Assembly: GCF_015235415.1 (NCBI RefSeq)
Contig: NZ_JADGLL010000004.1
Location: 1 to 64,000 of the forward strand
Origin: Microbacterium paludicola
Lineage (GTDB): Bacteria; Actinomycetota; Actinomycetes; Actinomycetales; Microbacteriaceae
Direction of reading: 5' to 3'
DNA length: 64,000 bases
Part shown: piece after piece, positions 17,979 through 30,773 of the stretch
How the letters are laid out: each line of letters begins with the position of its first letter
Position numbering within the stretch: position 1 is the stretch's first letter
Notes under the pieces: model-generated
Databases searched by the model: none
What the model was told of the DNA's origin: nothing
The model's input: the letters and a program-made list of their open reading frames with translations, nothing else
Translations under genes and position numbers: made by a program

Positions 17979-19333
17979 GCCTGAAGCCCACGAACGAGGT
18001 CCTCCTCATCACCGGAGCAGCGATCGAGGGCGTCGACCGCGCCGACCTGCTGATCGAGAACGGCCGGATCACCGAGGTCGGCACTGGACTGTCCCGCGAG
18101 GGTGCGACGCGCATCGACGCGGACGGCCTGATCGCCCTGCCCGGCCTCGTCGATCTCCACACCCACCTGCGCGAGCCCGGCTACGAGGCGAGCGAGACCA
18201 TCCTGACCGGCACGCGCGCGGCTGCCGCGGGTGGGTTCACCGCGGTGTTCGCGATGCCCAACACCTCGCCGGTCGCCGATACCGCGGGAGTGGTCGAGCA
18301 GGAGCTCGCCCTCGGCGAGGCGGCCGGCTACGCGACGGTGCAGCCCATCGGCGCGGTCACGGTCGGCCAGAAGGGCGAGCGGCTCGCTGAGCTCGGCGCC
18401 ATGGCCGATTCTCGGGCGCGGGTCCGTGTCTTCAGCGACGACGGCTTCTGCGTGTGGGACCCGCTGATCATGCGCCGCGCGCTCGAGTACGTGAAGGCCT
18501 TCGACGGCGTGGTCGCGCAGCACGCGCAGGACCCCCGGCTCACCGAGGGCGCGCAGATGAACGAGGGGATCGTCTCGGCCGAGCTCGGCCTCACGGGATG
18601 GCCCGCCGTCGCCGAGGAGTCGATCATCGCGCGCGACGTGCTGCTCGCCGAGCACGTCGGCTCGCGCCTGCACGTCTGCCACCTCTCGACGGCCGGATCG
18701 GTCGACATCATCCGGTGGGCGAAGAAGCGGGGGATCGCGGTCACCGCCGAGGTCACCCCCCACCACCTGCTGCTGACCGACGAGCTCGTGCGCGGCTACG
18801 ACGCCCGCTACAAGGTCAACCCGCCGCTGCGGACGGCCGAGGATGTGCAGGCGGTCCGTGAGGGCCTCGCCGACGGCACCATCGACATCGTCGCGACCGA
18901 CCACGCGCCGCACCCGGCCGAGGCGAAGGCGTGCGAGTGGCCCGCCGCGGCCAACGGAATGGTCGGCCTCGAGAGCGCGCTGCGCGTCGTCCACCAGGCG
19001 ATGGTCGAGACAGGCCTGCTCGACTGGGCGGACGTGGCGCGCGTGATGTCCGCGACACCGGCGCGGATCGGGCGGCTCGAAGGACACGGCACGCCGCTCG
19101 CTGTGGGTCAGCCCGCCGAGCTCACGCTCTACGACCCCCGCACCGGCGGCTCGTTCGGCACCGATGACCTGCGCGGCCGCAGCGTCAACTCGCCGTACGT
19201 CGGGCGCGAGCTTCCCGGCCAGGTGATGTGGACGATCCACCGCGGCTACGTCACCCTCGCGAACGGCGAGCTCGTCGAGCCGCAGGGGGTCATCGCATCC
19301 GATGCATTGAGCGAGCGGAGCGAGTCGAAATGA
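17975..19333 (+). CDS. pyrC: Dihydroorotase with repeat-encoded C-terminal tail
   Basis: Cyclises carbamoyl aspartate to dihydroorotate. The 452-residue class I enzyme has zinc-binding His62 and His64 in [13 protein letters not shown], the FSDDGF aspartate motif, and later metal-site His residues in VCHLSTAG and VATDHAPHP. The last residues ALSERSESK are not part of the fold. They are encoded by a 28-base copy of the dispersed repeat (19306-19333), whose AATGA also gives the start of the next gene. Confidence 0.95.
   Translation: MSLKPTNEVLLITGAAIEGVDRADLLIENGRITEVGTGLSREGATRIDADGLIALPGLVDLHTHLREPGYEASETILTGTRAAAAGGFTAVFAMPNTSPVADTAGVVEQELALGEAAGYATVQPIGAVTVGQKGERLAELGAMADSRARVRVFSDDGFCVWDPLIMRRALEYVKAFDGVVAQHAQDPRLTEGAQMNEGIVSAELGLTGWPAVAEESIIARDVLLAEHVGSRLHVCHLSTAGSVDIIRWAKKRGIAVTAEVTPHHLLLTDELVRGYDARYKVNPPLRTAEDVQAVREGLADGTIDIVATDHAPHPAEAKACEWPAAANGMVGLESALRVVHQAMVETGLLDWADVARVMSATPARIGRLEGHGTPLAVGQPAELTLYDPRTGGSFGTDDLRGRSVNSPYVGRELPGQVMWTIHRGYVTLANGELVEPQGVIASDALSERSESK
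19306..19333 (+). repeat. Dispersed repeat copy forming the 3' end of pyrC
   Basis: This 28-base stretch matches the left end of repeat unit 1 (15897-15924) at 26 positions. The 20-base core GAGCGAGCGGAGCGAGTCGA (19309-19328) is identical. Its last bases carry both the pyrC TGA and the ATG of the following gene. Confidence 0.85.
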
Positions 19334-19854
19334 CCCAGGAAGCCGCCGCACTGATCCTCGTCGGCCTCGCCGTCGTCGTGCTCGCGCTGATGGCGTGGGG
19401 CTGGCGACGACGATCCCGGCGCGACGCCGGCATCGCGGCCCCGGTCGGCGAACGCCGCGGCGAGATCCGCGGCACGTTCACCGGCCTGTACGTCGCCACG
19501 ACGCGCCACGAGGCGCCGCTGGATCGCCTGAACGTGCGGCACCTCGCGTTCCGTGCCCGGGCGACCGTGGTCGTGACCGACGCCGGCGTCGCGCTCGAGC
19601 TGCCGGGATCGGCTCCCGTCTTCCTCGGCGCCGCGCGCATCGAGGGCGCGGGACGCGCCACCTGGGCGATCGACCGCGTCGTCGAGAACGACGGCCTCGT
19701 CCTGATCGCCTGGACCGCCGACGACGGCACCGTCTGCGACACCTACCTCCGTCTGCAGGACGGCGATCCGGATGCCCTCGGGGCCGAGATTGCGCGTCTT
19801 CAGACGCCCACCGACTCACCCTCCGACTCCACCCAGATGGGAGCACAGCGATGA
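19330..19854 (+). CDS. PH-like domain membrane protein found between pyrC and carA
   Basis: A 174-residue protein with one N-terminal membrane helix ([19 protein letters not shown]), a basic stop (RRRSRR) and a cytoplasmic beta-rich domain of about 120 residues. It corresponds by position and layout to the conserved actinobacterial pyrC-carA gene (mycobacterial Rv1382 type), whose function is not established. The start ATG 19330 overlaps the pyrC stop and lies inside the repeat element. Coupled to carA by ATGA. Confidence 0.8.
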   Translation: MTQEAAALILVGLAVVVLALMAWGWRRRSRRDAGIAAPVGERRGEIRGTFTGLYVATTRHEAPLDRLNVRHLAFRARATVVVTDAGVALELPGSAPVFLGAARIEGAGRATWAIDRVVENDGLVLIAWTADDGTVCDTYLRLQDGDPDALGAEIARLQTPTDSPSDSTQMGAQR

Positions 19855-21003
19855 CATCGCTCCTCGACCGCCAGCCTGCGGTGCTCGTCCTCGAAGACGG
19901 CACGCGCTACCCCGGGCACGCCTACGGCGCCCGCGGCACCACCCTCGGCGAGGTGGTCTTCACGACCGGCATGACCGGCTACCAGGAGACCCTCACCGAC
20001 CCGTCGTACGCCGGCCAGATCGTGCTGCAGACCGCACCGCACATCGGCAACACCGGCGTCAACACCGAAGACCCCGAGTCGCGCCGCGTCTGGGTCGCCG
20101 GCTACATCGTGCGCGACCCCAGCCGCGTGGTGTCGAGCTGGCGTGCCGAGGAGACCCTCGACGATGCTCTCGAGCGCGACGGCATCGTCGGGATCAGCGG
20201 GATCGACACCCGCGCCATCACGCGCCACATCCGCTCCGCCGGCAGCATGCGCGGCGGGATCTTCTCGGGCGACGCCGCGTCCCTCGCGGAGGAGGAGCAG
20301 CTGCGCCTCGTCACCGAGGCGCCGGAGATGGCCGGCCAGAACCTCTCCGACCAGGTGTCGGTCGAGGTCGCCGAGGTCACACCGGCCGTCGGCGAGAAGA
20401 TCGGCAACCTCGCGGTGATCGACCTCGGCATCAAGCAGGCGACCGTGAACAACCTCGCCCGCCGCGGGTTCGAGGTGCACGTCCTGCCGCAGAACGTCAC
20501 CCGGGAGCAGCTGCTCGCGATCGAGCCGGTCGCCGCCTTCTACTCGAACGGACCCGGAGACCCCGCGGCCTCCGAGGGCCACGTCGAACTGCTGCGCGGC
20601 ATCCTCGACGAGCGCCTTCCGTTCTTCGGCATCTGCTTCGGCAACCAGCTGCTCGGCCGCGCGCTCGGCCTCGGCACGTACAAGCTCCCGTTCGGCCACC
20701 GCGGCATCAACCAGCCGGTGAAGGACAAGCTCACCGGGCGCGTCGAGATCACCGCCCACAACCACGGCTTCGCGGTCGAGGCGCCCCTCGAGGGCGAGTT
20801 CGACAGCCCCGCCGGCTACGGCCGCGTCGAGGTCAGCCACGTGGGCCTGAACGACGACGTCGTCGAGGGCCTGCGCGCCCTCGACATCCCCGCGTTCTCG
20901 GTGCAGTACCACCCGGAGGCCGCGGGCGGCCCCAACGACGCCAACTACCTCTTCGACCGCTTCCGCGACATGGTCGTGGAGCACCTCACCAAGAAGGACG
21001 CGA

Positions 21004-21011
<8 letters not shown>
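19851..21011 (+). CDS. carA: Carbamoyl-phosphate synthase small (glutaminase) subunit
   Basis: Releases ammonia from glutamine for CarB. The 386-residue protein has the N-terminal CarA domain ([23 protein letters not shown]...[19 protein letters not shown]) and a class I amidotransferase domain. Its nucleophile is Cys262 in [11 protein letters not shown] and its catalytic His and Glu are in QYHPEA. ATGA overlap upstream; overlaps carB by 8 bases. Confidence 0.97.
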
Positions 21012-24308
<3,297 letters not shown>

Positions 24309-24312
<4 letters not shown>

Positions 24313-25175
24313 CCGCATCCGCCGGCTCGTTCGGAGACCGCGCCCGCGCCGCCATCGCGCGGCGCGGGCACCTCTGCGTCGGCATCGACCCCCACGAGCC
24401 GCTCCTGGCGGCGTGGGGGCTCGGCGCGGATGCCGCGGGGGTGCGCGAATTCGGGCTCCGCGTCGTCGAGGCCGCGACCGGGCGCGCCGGTTTCGTGAAG
24501 CCCCAGGTGTCGTTCTTCGAGCGTCACGGGTCGGCCGGCATCGCCGCCCTCGAGGACGTTCTCGCCGCGGCGCGCGGCGCGGGGCTGCTGGCGATCGCCG
24601 ACGCCAAGCGCGGCGACATCGGATCGACGATGGACGCGTACGCGGCGGCGTGGCTGACACCCGGTGCCCCGCTCGAGGCGGACGCGCTGACCGTGACCCC
24701 GTACCTCGGCGTCGGATCCCTCGACGGCACCTTCGCGCTCGCGCACGCCCACGACAAGGGGGCGTTCGTGCTGGCGGCGACGAGCAATCCCGAGGCGACC
24801 GCGCTGCAGCGGGCGACGTCGGGCGACGGGCGGACGGTCTCCGCCGAGATCGTCGCCGAGGTCTCCCGGCGCAACGCCGAGGCCGCGGGGCAGGGCCACT
24901 GGGGGAGCCTCGGCTTCGTCATCGGCGCCACGGTCGACTGGGCAGCCGCGGGGCTGGAGCCCTTCTCGCCCGTCGCGCCCATCCTGGCCCCTGGCTTCGG
25001 CCACCAGGGGGCGCGCCCCGATCAGCTGCGCGCCGTGTATGGCACGATGGCCCCCGCGGTCGTCGCGAGCGAGAGCCGCAGCCTCCTGTCCGCCGGCCCC
25101 GCCGGCATCGCGGATGCGATCGCCGCGGCCGCCTCCGCCTACCCGCCCGTCACCGAGGGGAGCCTGCATGTCTGA
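24309..25175 (+). CDS. pyrF: Orotidine 5'-phosphate decarboxylase, type 2
   Basis: Decarboxylates OMP to UMP. The 288-residue actinobacterial (type 2) form shows [24 protein letters not shown], the catalytic [10 protein letters not shown] motif and [15 protein letters not shown] 24309 overlaps the carB stop. The 3' end overlaps the start of gmk by 8 bases. pyrD and pyrE are not in this window. Confidence 0.95.
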
Positions 25176-26103
25176 CACCGCAGATGACGCGCCTCGCGCC
25201 ACCGCGACGCGGCCCCCGGAGGTCGACAGGGCCGCGGCCTCCCGCCGCGCGGTGGCCGCCCGGCGGGCGCGCGCGTCGCTGAAGCGGGACCTCGCCACCC
25301 GCGTCGTGACGCCGCAGGAGGTGCTGCGCCGCGCGGCGGCCGACCCGGCGTCGCCGGCCGGCACGCTTCGCGTCCCCGACTTCCTGACCTCGCTGCCCGC
25401 GATCGGCGAGGGCAAGCGCGACCGCATCCTGACCGAGCTCGGCATCTCGCCGGTCAAGCGCCTCGGCGGCCTCGGCACGCGGCAGCGCTCGGCCCTCGAG
25501 GCGTGGCTCGATCGGCGGATGCCCGAGCCGCGACCCCGCCCGGGACGCAGCCGCCTCCTCGTGCTCGCCGGCCCGACCGCCGTCGGCAAGGGCACAGTGT
25601 CGGCCAAGATCCGCGAGGAGCACCCCGAGATCCTCGTCTCGGTGTCGGCGACGACGCGTCCTCCCCGCCCCGGCGAGATCGACGGCGTCCACTACTACTT
25701 CGTGGACGACGCGGAGTTCGATCGCATGCTCGCCGAGGACGAGCTGCTCGAGCACGCCGTCGTGCACAACAAGTACCGCTACGGCACGCCGCGCGGACCG
25801 ATCGAGGCGGCGCTGGCCGAGGGGCGCACCGTCCTCCTCGAGATCGACCTGCAGGGCGCGCGGCAGGTGCGCGCCGCCGATCCGCGCGCCTCGCTGGTGT
25901 TCCTGCTGCCGCCGAGCTGGGATGAGCTCGTGCAGCGGCTCGTCGGCCGCGGCACCGAGGACGCGGAGGAGCGCGCCCGTCGCCTGCGCACCGCGCGGGT
26001 CGAGCTGGCGGCCCAGGGGGAGTTCGACTTCCACGTCGTGAACGAGGACGTCGCCACCGCCGCGCGCCAGGTCGTAGACTTGACCCAGGCGTCCGCGCGC
26101 TGA
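25168..26103 (+). CDS. gmk: Fused actinobacterial integration host factor (mIHF) and guanylate kinase
   Basis: A 311-residue two-domain protein. Residues about 26-115 ([18 protein letters not shown]...[33 protein letters not shown]) closely resemble mycobacterial mIHF, a DNA-bending nucleoid protein with a helix-two-turn-helix DNA contact. Residues about 127-311 are a complete guanylate kinase: P-loop GPTAVGKGT (135-143), GMP-binding [21 protein letters not shown] and [12 protein letters not shown]. In other actinobacteria the two are separate neighbouring genes after pyrF. The frame is continuous with no stop or restart between the domains, although an internal start for a short Gmk form cannot be excluded. 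Confidence 0.9.
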   Translation: MSDTADDAPRATATRPPEVDRAAASRRAVAARRARASLKRDLATRVVTPQEVLRRAAADPASPAGTLRVPDFLTSLPAIGEGKRDRILTELGISPVKRLGGLGTRQRSALEAWLDRRMPEPRPRPGRSRLLVLAGPTAVGKGTVSAKIREEHPEILVSVSATTRPPRPGEIDGVHYYFVDDAEFDRMLAEDELLEHAVVHNKYRYGTPRGPIEAALAEGRTVLLEIDLQGARQVRAADPRASLVFLLPPSWDELVQRLVGRGTEDAEERARRLRTARVELAAQGEFDFHVVNEDVATAARQVVDLTQASAR

Positions 26104-26191
26104 TCCGTCTGGTCCGCTCCGGACCGCATCCAGATCCGCCGACGCCGATCGTCTTCCACGCGACTGCCGTCGCCCAGCCAGGAGGTTCCGC
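26075..26191 (+). promoter_or_regulatory. Possible rpoZ promoter and hairpin after gmk
   Basis: TAGACT (26075-26080), inside the gmk 3' end, fits the -10 pattern and could drive rpoZ with a leader of about 105 bases. A perfect GGTCCG-CTC-CGGACC hairpin (26111-26125) follows the gmk stop and may terminate or attenuate. CCAGGAGG before the rpoZ ATG is a strong ribosome site. Confidence 0.4.
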
Positions 26192-26446
26192 ATGACCACG
26201 GAGAACAAGGGCATCATCGACCCGCCCATCGACGAGCTGCTCGACAAGGTCGACTCGAAGTACCAGCTCGTGATCTACGGCGCGAAGCGCGCCCGCCAGA
26301 TCAACGACTACTACACGGATCTCCACGAGGGGAACCTGTTCGACAACGTCGGCCCGCTCGTCGACTCGTCGGTCGAGGACAAGCCGCTGACGATCGCGCT
26401 CCACGAGATCCACCAGGACAAGCTGCGCCTGCGTCACGCCGAGTGA
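26192..26446 (+). CDS. rpoZ: DNA-directed RNA polymerase omega subunit
   Basis: An 84-residue subunit that helps fold and place beta-prime in RNA polymerase. The [33 protein letters not shown] block is typical of actinobacterial omega. Preceded by AGGAGG; followed by a terminator rather than coaBC. Confidence 0.95.
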   Translation: MTTENKGIIDPPIDELLDKVDSKYQLVIYGAKRARQINDYYTDLHEGNLFDNVGPLVDSSVEDKPLTIALHEIHQDKLRLRHAE

Positions 26447-26466
26447 CACGCGCCTGACCTGATGTC

Positions 26467-26498
26467 GGTGGTCGCCCCCATCATGGGTGGCGACCACC
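26467..26498 (+). terminator. Hairpin terminator after rpoZ
   Basis: Ten-pair stem GGTGGTCGCC / GGCGACCACC, extended inward by CCCAT/ATGGG with one bulge, then TTCTCGTCT. It separates rpoZ from metK. Confidence 0.75.
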
Positions 26499-26561
26499 TT
26501 CTCGTCTGAGCCCTGTCACCGGTCGCACACCGCCCGCCGAAACGCCTCGCCTAGGAGCAGC

Positions 26562-27749
26562 ATGAGCCTTCGCCTCTTCACGTCGGAGTCCGTCACCGAG
26601 GGTCACCCCGACAAGATCTGCGACCAGATCTCCGACAGCATCCTCGACGGCCTGCTGGCGCAGGACGCCGAGAGCCGCGTCGCGGTGGAGACGCTCGTGA
26701 CGACCGGCCTCGTGCACGTCGCCGGCGAGATCCGCACCGAGGCGTACGTCGAGATCCCCGCGATCGTGCGCGGTGTGATCAACCGCATCGGCTACACGTC
26801 GAGCGACATGGGCTTCGACGGCGACTCCTGCGGCGTCAGCGTGTCGGTGGGTGAGCAGTCGAGCGACATCGCGGCGGGCGTCGACACGGCGCTCGAGACG
26901 CGCGAGGGCTCGTCGGATCACTACGACGAGCTCGGCGCGGGCGACCAGGGCATCATGTTCGGCTTCGCGGCGAACGAGACACCGCAGCTCATGCCGATGG
27001 CCGCGTGGGCCTCCCACCGCCTCGCCGAGCGGCTCACCGAGGTGCGCCGCAACGGCGAGATGCCCTTCCTGCGCCCCGACGGCAAGACGCAGGTCACGCT
27101 CGGCTACGAGGGGTTCACGCCGAAGACGGTCGACGCCGTCGTGGTGTCCACGCAGCACCACCCGAAGATGACACAGGACGAGATCCGCGCCGAGGTCGAG
27201 GAGCGCGTGATCCGCCCCGTGCTCGAGCAGACGGGCCTCGACTTCGAGGGCGTGAAGCTCTACATCAACCCCGCGGGCCCGTTCGTCACCGGCGGCCCCA
27301 AGGGCGACGCGGGGCTCACCGGCCGCAAGATCATCATCGACACCTACGGCGGCGCGGCGCGCCACGGCGGCGGCGCGTTCAGCGGCAAGGACCCGTCGAA
27401 GGTCGACCGCTCGGCCGCCTACGCGATGCGCTGGGTCGCCAAGAACGCCGTCGCCGCGGGCCTCGCCGAGCGCCTGGAGGTGCAGGTCGCGTATGCGATC
27501 GGCAAGGCGAACCCGGTCGGCCTGTACGTCGAGTCGTTCGGCACGGGCGCCGTGTCCGACGACGTGATCGTCGACGCGATCCGGTCGGTGTTCGACCTGC
27601 GGCCCGCCGCGATCATCGAGCAGCTCGACCTGAAGCGCCCGATCTACGCGCAGACCGCCGCGTACGGTCACTTCGGCCGGGAGCTGCCCGATTTCACGTG
27701 GGAGCAGACGACGCGCGTCGACGACCTGCGTCGCGCCGCCGGCCTCTGA
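26562..27749 (+). CDS. metK: S-adenosylmethionine synthase
   Basis: Makes SAM from methionine and ATP. The 395-residue protein has [19 protein letters not shown] at the N-terminus, the [12 protein letters not shown] motif and the P-loop-like [22 protein letters not shown] 26562 has AGGAG five bases upstream; the frame opens earlier but that part overlaps the terminator. No SAM riboswitch is recognised in the short 63-base gap. Confidence 0.97.
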   Translation: MSLRLFTSESVTEGHPDKICDQISDSILDGLLAQDAESRVAVETLVTTGLVHVAGEIRTEAYVEIPAIVRGVINRIGYTSSDMGFDGDSCGVSVSVGEQSSDIAAGVDTALETREGSSDHYDELGAGDQGIMFGFAANETPQLMPMAAWASHRLAERLTEVRRNGEMPFLRPDGKTQVTLGYEGFTPKTVDAVVVSTQHHPKMTQDEIRAEVEERVIRPVLEQTGLDFEGVKLYINPAGPFVTGGPKGDAGLTGRKIIIDTYGGAARHGGGAFSGKDPSKVDRSAAYAMRWVAKNAVAAGLAERLEVQVAYAIGKANPVGLYVESFGTGAVSDDVIVDAIRSVFDLRPAAIIEQLDLKRPIYAQTAAYGHFGRELPDFTWEQTTRVDDLRRAAGL

Positions 27750-27773
27750 CCCGAGCGGACAAGGGGAGCCGTC

Positions 27774-29768
27774 GTGTCGCGCCGCGTCGCGCGCGTGCTG
27801 ATCGACTCGCCGCTGCCCCAGCTCGACCGGCTGTTCGACTACGCGATCCCGGATGAGCTGGCCGGCGAGTGCGTTCCGGGCGTCCGGATCAAGGCGCCGC
27901 TGCGCACCGCCGGCCGCGTCGTCGACGGGTACGTGGTCGAGATCGGCGACGAGGCAGACGGCGACAGGCCGCTGTCCGAGCTCGACTCCGTCGTGTCGGC
28001 GGCCGAGGTGCTGCCGCCGCGGCTCTACGCGCTCGCCCGGCGCGTCGCCGACCGTGCGGCGGGGTCGGCGGTCGACATCCTGCGGCTCGCGATCCCGAAG
28101 CGCCAGGTACGGGTCGAGAAGCAGTGGCTCGCGGGCGACCCGCCGCCGGCTCCGGTGGTGCCTCAGGGTCGGGTGGAGGCCGCCCACGCGCTGCTGGCGG
28201 CGTACCCCGGGCTCGCGGAGGGGCTCGAGGAGTCCGGCCGCCTCGCCGTGGACGCGCCGCCCCGGCTCGAGGGTGCCCGTCCGGCGTGGACCGCGCTGAT
28301 CTCGGCCGCGGCGACGGTGGTGCTCGCCGCCGGGCGCTCGGTGGTGCTCGTGGTGCCCGACCACCGCGACCTCGACGCGCTGCACGGCGCGCTGCTCGAG
28401 ACGCTGCCCGCCGACGCGGTGGTGCGTCACGACGCCCAGCAGACCGGGCCCGAGCGCTATCGGGGGTTCCTCCGGACGCTCGCCGATGCGCCCTGCGTGG
28501 TCATCGGCAACCGCTCGGCCGTGTACTCGCCCGTCGCGCGGCTCGGACTCATCGCGCTGTGGGACGACGGCGATCCCCTGTACGAGGAGCAGCTCGCGCC
28601 CTACGTGCACGCCCGCGACGCCGCTCTTGTGCGCCAGGAGCTCGCCGACCCAGACTCGGGGGAGACCCCGGCCCTGCTGCTGGCCGGGCACACGCGCACG
28701 GCCGACGTGGAGCGGCTGGTGGCGCTCGGCTGGGTGCGCGACGTGCCGGCCGCCCGGCGCTACGCGCCGAACGTCATCCTGAGCGCGCTGAACGAGAGCG
28801 AGCGTCCCGGAGCCCGCATCCCGTCGGCGGCGTTCCGCGCGGCGCGTGAGGGCCTCGAGCACGGCCCGGTGCTCGTGCAGGTCGCGCGGCCCGGGTACGC
28901 CCCGACCCTGGTGTGCGCCGACTGCCGTGCTCCCGCGCGCTGCCGGCACTGCGGCGGCCCTCTGCATGCTCCCGGCCGGGGCGCGACCCCGGTGTGCGGC
29001 TGGTGCGGCCGCTCGGCCACCGCATGGACGTGCGCGGCGTGCTCCTCGCCCCGCGTGCGCCTCGCCTCATCCGGCAGCGAGCGGACGGCGGATGAGCTGG
29101 GGCGCGCGTTCCCCGGCGCGCGCGTCATCGTCGCGGATAACGCCCATCCGGTGCTCGAGGTCGACGACCGTCCCGCCCTTGTGGTCGCGACGCGCGGCGC
29201 CGAACCCATCGCCCAGGGCGGGTACCGGGCGGTGCTGCTGCTCGACGGCGACAGGATGCTGCAGGCGCCGGAGCTGAGGATCGGCGAGGCGTGCCTCCGG
29301 TGGTGGTCGAACGCGGCGGCACTGGCGGCCCCGGGGGCTCCCGTCCACCTCGTCGGTGTGGGCGGCGCGGTCGGGCGGGCGCTCGCGACCTGGACGCAGG
29401 CCGCCTACGCCCGCGCCGAGCTCGCCGACCGCGCGCCGCTGCGGATGCCGCCCACGGCCCGCGTCGCACGCATCGAGGGCGACGTCGCGGCGGTCGATCG
29501 CGCGCTCGCGACCCTCCGCGCCGACGTCCCCGAGCTGCCGGCCGACGCGGTCCTCGGGCCCGTGCCGCTCGATCGCCAGGGGTGGCCGGGCGCGCGGGCG
29601 CTCATCCGCTTCGACTACTCCCGGGGAGCCGCCGTCGCCGCGAGCCTGCGCGCGTCGGTCGTGACCGAGGCAGTGAACGCGCGCTCGTCGCGCCGGGGCT
29701 CGGCGAAGTCGCGGGCGCCGCGGAATATACTCACGGCCAGGCTCGACATCGTCGAGCCGGAGTTGTGA
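27774..29768 (+). CDS. priA: Primosomal protein N' (PriA) of the motor-less actinobacterial type
   Basis: A 664-residue PriA homologue. The N-terminal 3' DNA-binding domain (VLIDSPLPQLDRLFDYAIPDEL...) and the zinc-binding insert with four CxxC pairs (VCADC, CRHC, VCGWC, TCAAC) are present. The helicase motor is degenerate: no Walker A GxGKT is found where expected (after ARPAWTALISAAATVVLAAGRS), and the DEEH box reads WDDGDP. Such PriA proteins are usual in actinobacteria and are thought to act in replication restart without being helicases. GTG start with AAGGGGA upstream. A -10-like TATACT for the next gene lies near its 3' end. Confidence 0.9.
   Translation: MSRRVARVLIDSPLPQLDRLFDYAIPDELAGECVPGVRIKAPLRTAGRVVDGYVVEIGDEADGDRPLSELDSVVSAAEVLPPRLYALARRVADRAAGSAVDILRLAIPKRQVRVEKQWLAGDPPPAPVVPQGRVEAAHALLAAYPGLAEGLEESGRLAVDAPPRLEGARPAWTALISAAATVVLAAGRSVVLVVPDHRDLDALHGALLETLPADAVVRHDAQQTGPERYRGFLRTLADAPCVVIGNRSAVYSPVARLGLIALWDDGDPLYEEQLAPYVHARDAALVRQELADPDSGETPALLLAGHTRTADVERLVALGWVRDVPAARRYAPNVILSALNESERPGARIPSAAFRAAREGLEHGPVLVQVARPGYAPTLVCADCRAPARCRHCGGPLHAPGRGATPVCGWCGRSATAWTCAACSSPRVRLASSGSERTADELGRAFPGARVIVADNAHPVLEVDDRPALVVATRGAEPIAQGGYRAVLLLDGDRMLQAPELRIGEACLRWWSNAAALAAPGAPVHLVGVGGAVGRALATWTQAAYARAELADRAPLRMPPTARVARIEGDVAAVDRALATLRADVPELPADAVLGPVPLDRQGWPGARALIRFDYSRGAAVAASLRASVVTEAVNARSSRRGSAKSRAPRNILTARLDIVEPEL
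29726..29758 (+). promoter_or_regulatory. Promoter and 5' hairpin ahead of fmt, inside the priA 3' end
   Basis: TATACT (29726-29731) is the best -10 match in the neighbourhood. The expected start near 29738 is followed at once by a perfect 8-pair hairpin GGCTCGAC-ATC-GTCGAGCC (29740-29758), which would cap the fmt-rsmB transcript. Confidence 0.5.
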
Positions 29769-29834
29769 ATGGCACCGGATGAGCCCCGCGGAGCGGGTGA
29801 GACGCAGGCCGGTGCGCCGCGAGACGGGGGAGCA

Positions 29835-30773
29835 GTGACCGCTGAACGCATGAGGATCGTGTTCGCCGGGACGCCGTCGGTGGCGGTCCCGTCGCTGCGC
29901 GCGCTGCACGCCGCCGGCCACGACATCGCCGCCGTGGTCACCCGCCCCGACGCACCGCTGGGACGCAAGCGCGTGATGACGCCCTCGCCGGTGGCCGCCG
30001 CGGCCGCGGAGCTCGGTCTTCCGGTCATCAAGGCCGCGCGGCTGGATGCCGAGGCCACCGAGCGGATCACGCAGCTGCAGCCCGAGCTCGCGGTCGTCGT
30101 CGCCTACGGCGGCCTCGTCAGGGAGCCGCTGCTGTCGCAGCCGCCGCATGGCTGGATCAACCTTCACTTCTCGCTGCTGCCGCGCTGGCGCGGGGCGGCG
30201 CCGGTGCAGCGCGCCCTGATCGCGGGCGACCGCGTGACGGGTGCCGCGGTGTTCCGGCTCGTGCCCGAGCTCGACGCCGGCGACGTGTTCGGCGAACTGC
30301 GTTACGACGTCCCGGAGGACGCGACGGCGGGCGACGTGCTGGATGCCCTCGCCGAGAGCGGCGCCGGGCTGCTGACCGAGGTCGTCGCCGGCATCGCCGC
30401 GGGCACGGCGGTCGCGACCCCCCAGGTCGGCGAGCCGACGCACGCGGCGAAGCTGACGATCGACGACGGACTGCTCGCGTGGAGCGAGCCGGCGGAGCGC
30501 GTCCTCGACCGGTTCCGCGGGGTGACCCCCGAGCCGGGGGCCCACACGACGCTCGACGGCGCCCGGTTCAAGATCCTCGCCGCCCGCCGCGCCGACGGCG
30601 CCGGCCACCTGGCGCCCGGCGAGGTCGCCCCGGTCGCGGGCGGCATCCTCGTCGGGACGGGCACCGATCCGATCCTGGTCGAGCGGGTGCAGCCGGCCGG
30701 CAAGGCGGCGATGGGCGCGAGCGACTGGGCCCGCGGCACGCGCGGCACCGTCGTGCTGGGAGGCGAGGCCTGA
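29835..30773 (+). CDS. fmt: Methionyl-tRNA formyltransferase
   Basis: Formylates initiator Met-tRNA. From GTG 29835 the protein has 312 residues, the family length, with MRIVFAGTPSVAVPSL near the N-terminus, the catalytic Asn-His region NLHFSLLPRWRGAAPVQ and the C-terminal OB-like domain. GTG 29835 is chosen because GGGGGAG lies just upstream; ATG 29769 directly after priA would add 22 Gly/Ala/Asp-rich residues, and ATG 29850 is also possible. Overlaps rsmB by one base (TGATG). No peptide deformylase gene is adjacent. Confidence 0.94.
   Translation: MTAERMRIVFAGTPSVAVPSLRALHAAGHDIAAVVTRPDAPLGRKRVMTPSPVAAAAAELGLPVIKAARLDAEATERITQLQPELAVVVAYGGLVREPLLSQPPHGWINLHFSLLPRWRGAAPVQRALIAGDRVTGAAVFRLVPELDAGDVFGELRYDVPEDATAGDVLDALAESGAGLLTEVVAGIAAGTAVATPQVGEPTHAAKLTIDDGLLAWSEPAERVLDRFRGVTPEPGAHTTLDGARFKILAARRADGAGHLAPGEVAPVAGGILVGTGTDPILVERVQPAGKAAMGASDWARGTRGTVVLGGEA

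Noticed and set aside
26499-26561. SAM riboswitch before metK
   Set aside because: Only 63 bases remain after the rpoZ terminator, with no recognisable SAM-binding core.
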